Origin: Blasia pusilla
Lineage: Eukaryota > Marchantiophyta > Marchantiopsida > Blasiales
Direction: 5' to 3'
NCBI GenBank assembly: GCA_050084515.1
Contig: CM114275.1
Span: 28,334,001-28,398,000 of the forward strand
DNA: 64,000 nt
Under the pieces are notes generated by a model, which was not told where the DNA came from, made no database searches, and was given only the letters and a program-made list of their open reading frames with translations. Within the stretch, counting starts at the first letter, position 1; every line of letters begins with the position of its first letter. Of this stretch, positions 62,692-64,000 are shown piece by piece. A program made the position numbers and the translations under genes.

Positions 62692-64000
62692 ATGTTGGCT
62701 ATGGAGAGCCAGAGTGTGGAGACTTTGATGGCGAGGTCTAGTGGAGAGTCCTTGGATCTTGAGGCCTGTGAGGAGACCACAAGTGGCCGAGATATTCATG
62801 ATGATGGAGCAGTCTTGGAGTACCTTCGTACTGGCAGCGTTGCGAGCACCGTGGGTGCTAGTGGAGAGCGGGATCGGATCCTACAACAGGGATAATGTTT
62901 TGATCATGTTTTGTTCCGTTGGGAGGGGACACATGTTTTGAGGGTTTGGGAGGATGGTAGAGTACGCGTAGTGCCGCATCCTTTGTAGAGAGCACAACTA
63001 GTGCAACATGCCCACGAGGAGTTGGGTCACTTTGGGATGAAGCGGATGTACAGCTTGCTCCAGATTCAACATTGGTGGCGAGGCATGCAGACTGACGTTC
63101 AACAGCTTGTTGCTAGATGCATGGTGTGTGATCGGGTCCGAGCATCGTTCAATGCTCCGACTCCACAGTTGCATCCATTACCAATCATGGGCTTAGGGTA
63201 TGGATGGAGTTTGGATTTTGCAGGACCTTTGCCTTTGACGGAGCCTTGTGTGATCAGGCGCTAATCGACCACCGCACGACTTTGCAAGATCATCCCAAGG
63301 CCTTGGGATTAGCGGAGAGACTTGTGCAGACGGTGAAGAGGGGTTTACGCAAGTATGGCTTGTAGAGAGGTCACCTAGGAGATTGGGACCTCCAGTTTCC
63401 ATGGTTTGCGATGGGATATAGATTCAGCAGGCATGCATCCTTAGTGTCTTTTTCACCGTACTTGCTACTTTATGGCCGAGAGCCAGATTTACCTGCGGCC
63501 ATTCGTCGAGATGCTGGTGAGGTGTTGGACCTTGATGACCCAGATGTATGGATGCAAGCATGTTCTCAAAGGGCTGAGTTGTTTCGGAGAGTGATGCCCA
63601 TGGCATTCGAGAACTTGCCAATTGCGTAGCATCGGGATACGTTGAGGTTTGCAACTATTCGGGTTGGTGGTTATCGACCAACTATCCGGAGGTTTCATCA
63701 GGGAGATTATGTCTTCTTGCAACAGACGGCATCGACGACGTTGGATGTGACTATAGGGCGCATTATCTTGAGAGTGCGTGACATTTTGCCATCCAGTGTT
63801 CTCTTGCTGGAGGGACGCGATGGTATGGTATGGAAGGACCATGTCCGTAATTGTGCGCCATGTCACCTTCCTAACATTGATGGTACACTAGAACCGAGCT
63901 TAATAATAGTTCCTGCAGGCTTGCATTGTATGTTGTGTGGTTCTGCTCGTGGTGCAGCCACGATGCTAGTCTATGATGGATGTTCGAGAGGTTGGCATAT
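62692..64000 (+). pseudogene. Integrase and PHD finger of retroelement 2 (truncated by the window end)
   Basis: After a ~300-bp spacer homologous to element 1, the integrase zinc domain is intact (HEELGHFGMKR, CMVCDRVRA) and the first Asp survives (WSLDFAGPLPL). About 190 bp is then missing relative to element 1, removing the region with the second catalytic Asp. Homology resumes at DQALIDHRTTLQDHP and runs through YRPTIRRFHQGDYVFLQQ to a PHD finger start (CMLCGSARGAATMLVYDGCSRGWH), where the third ligand is Tyr instead of Cys. The 3' LTR lies beyond 64000. Confidence 0.8.

Overview
The window is nuclear DNA from a plant. It holds four intron-rich host genes, a plant-type complex I subunit and F-box protein among them, surrounded by LTR retrotransposons with plant features such as an initiator-Met tRNA primer site. 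I cannot fix the species. A seed-free land plant or a charophyte-grade relative is plausible, because DNMT3-type methyltransferases (relevant to the main finding) persist in seed-free lineages.

Host genes, 1-21.3 kb. (1) A + strand gene at 63-3873 joins a MYND zinc finger to an alpha/beta-hydrolase (carboxylesterase/acyl-thioesterase type); I could thread 13 phase-compatible exons. (2) Converging on it on the - strand is a complete 9-exon gene for the 24-kDa complex I subunit NDUFV2 (4717-7984, 256 aa). (3) Diverging from that across a CpG-rich segment with two G-boxes is an F-box/LRR gene (9654-11237, 3 exons, 440 aa). (4) After about 4 kb of AT-rich spacer comes a 10-exon DHHC S-acyltransferase (15989-21288, 314 aa). 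These genes look intact and functionally unrelated.

Repeat-rich part, 21.3-64 kb. A decayed gag relic and dispersed foldback repeats lead into retroelement 1 (27988-37093, +), a Ty3/gypsy-type element. Between protease and reverse transcriptase its pol carries a DNMT3-like cytosine-C5 methyltransferase, and its integrase ends in a PHD finger instead of a chromodomain. A second, more decayed relative (element 2, from somewhere after 54.7 kb to beyond the window end, +) has the same order: gag with zinc knuckles, protease, methyltransferase, RT, RNase H, integrase, PHD. The methyltransferase and PHD modules are therefore properties of the family. Between the two lies a conventional chromovirus on the - strand (44681-52066) with 1.02-kb LTRs, an iMet primer site, a polypurine tract and a chromodomain. 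It sits in one copy of a tandemly duplicated ~2.15-kb unit whose second copy preserves the empty site. A solo LTR of a related chromovirus, with a perfect 5-bp target duplication, is nested in the leader of element 2.

The main discovery candidate is the retrotransposon family that carries its own de novo-type DNA methyltransferase plus a histone-reader-like PHD finger. Both copies are broken by stops and frameshifts, so function must be judged from intact relatives elsewhere in the genome.
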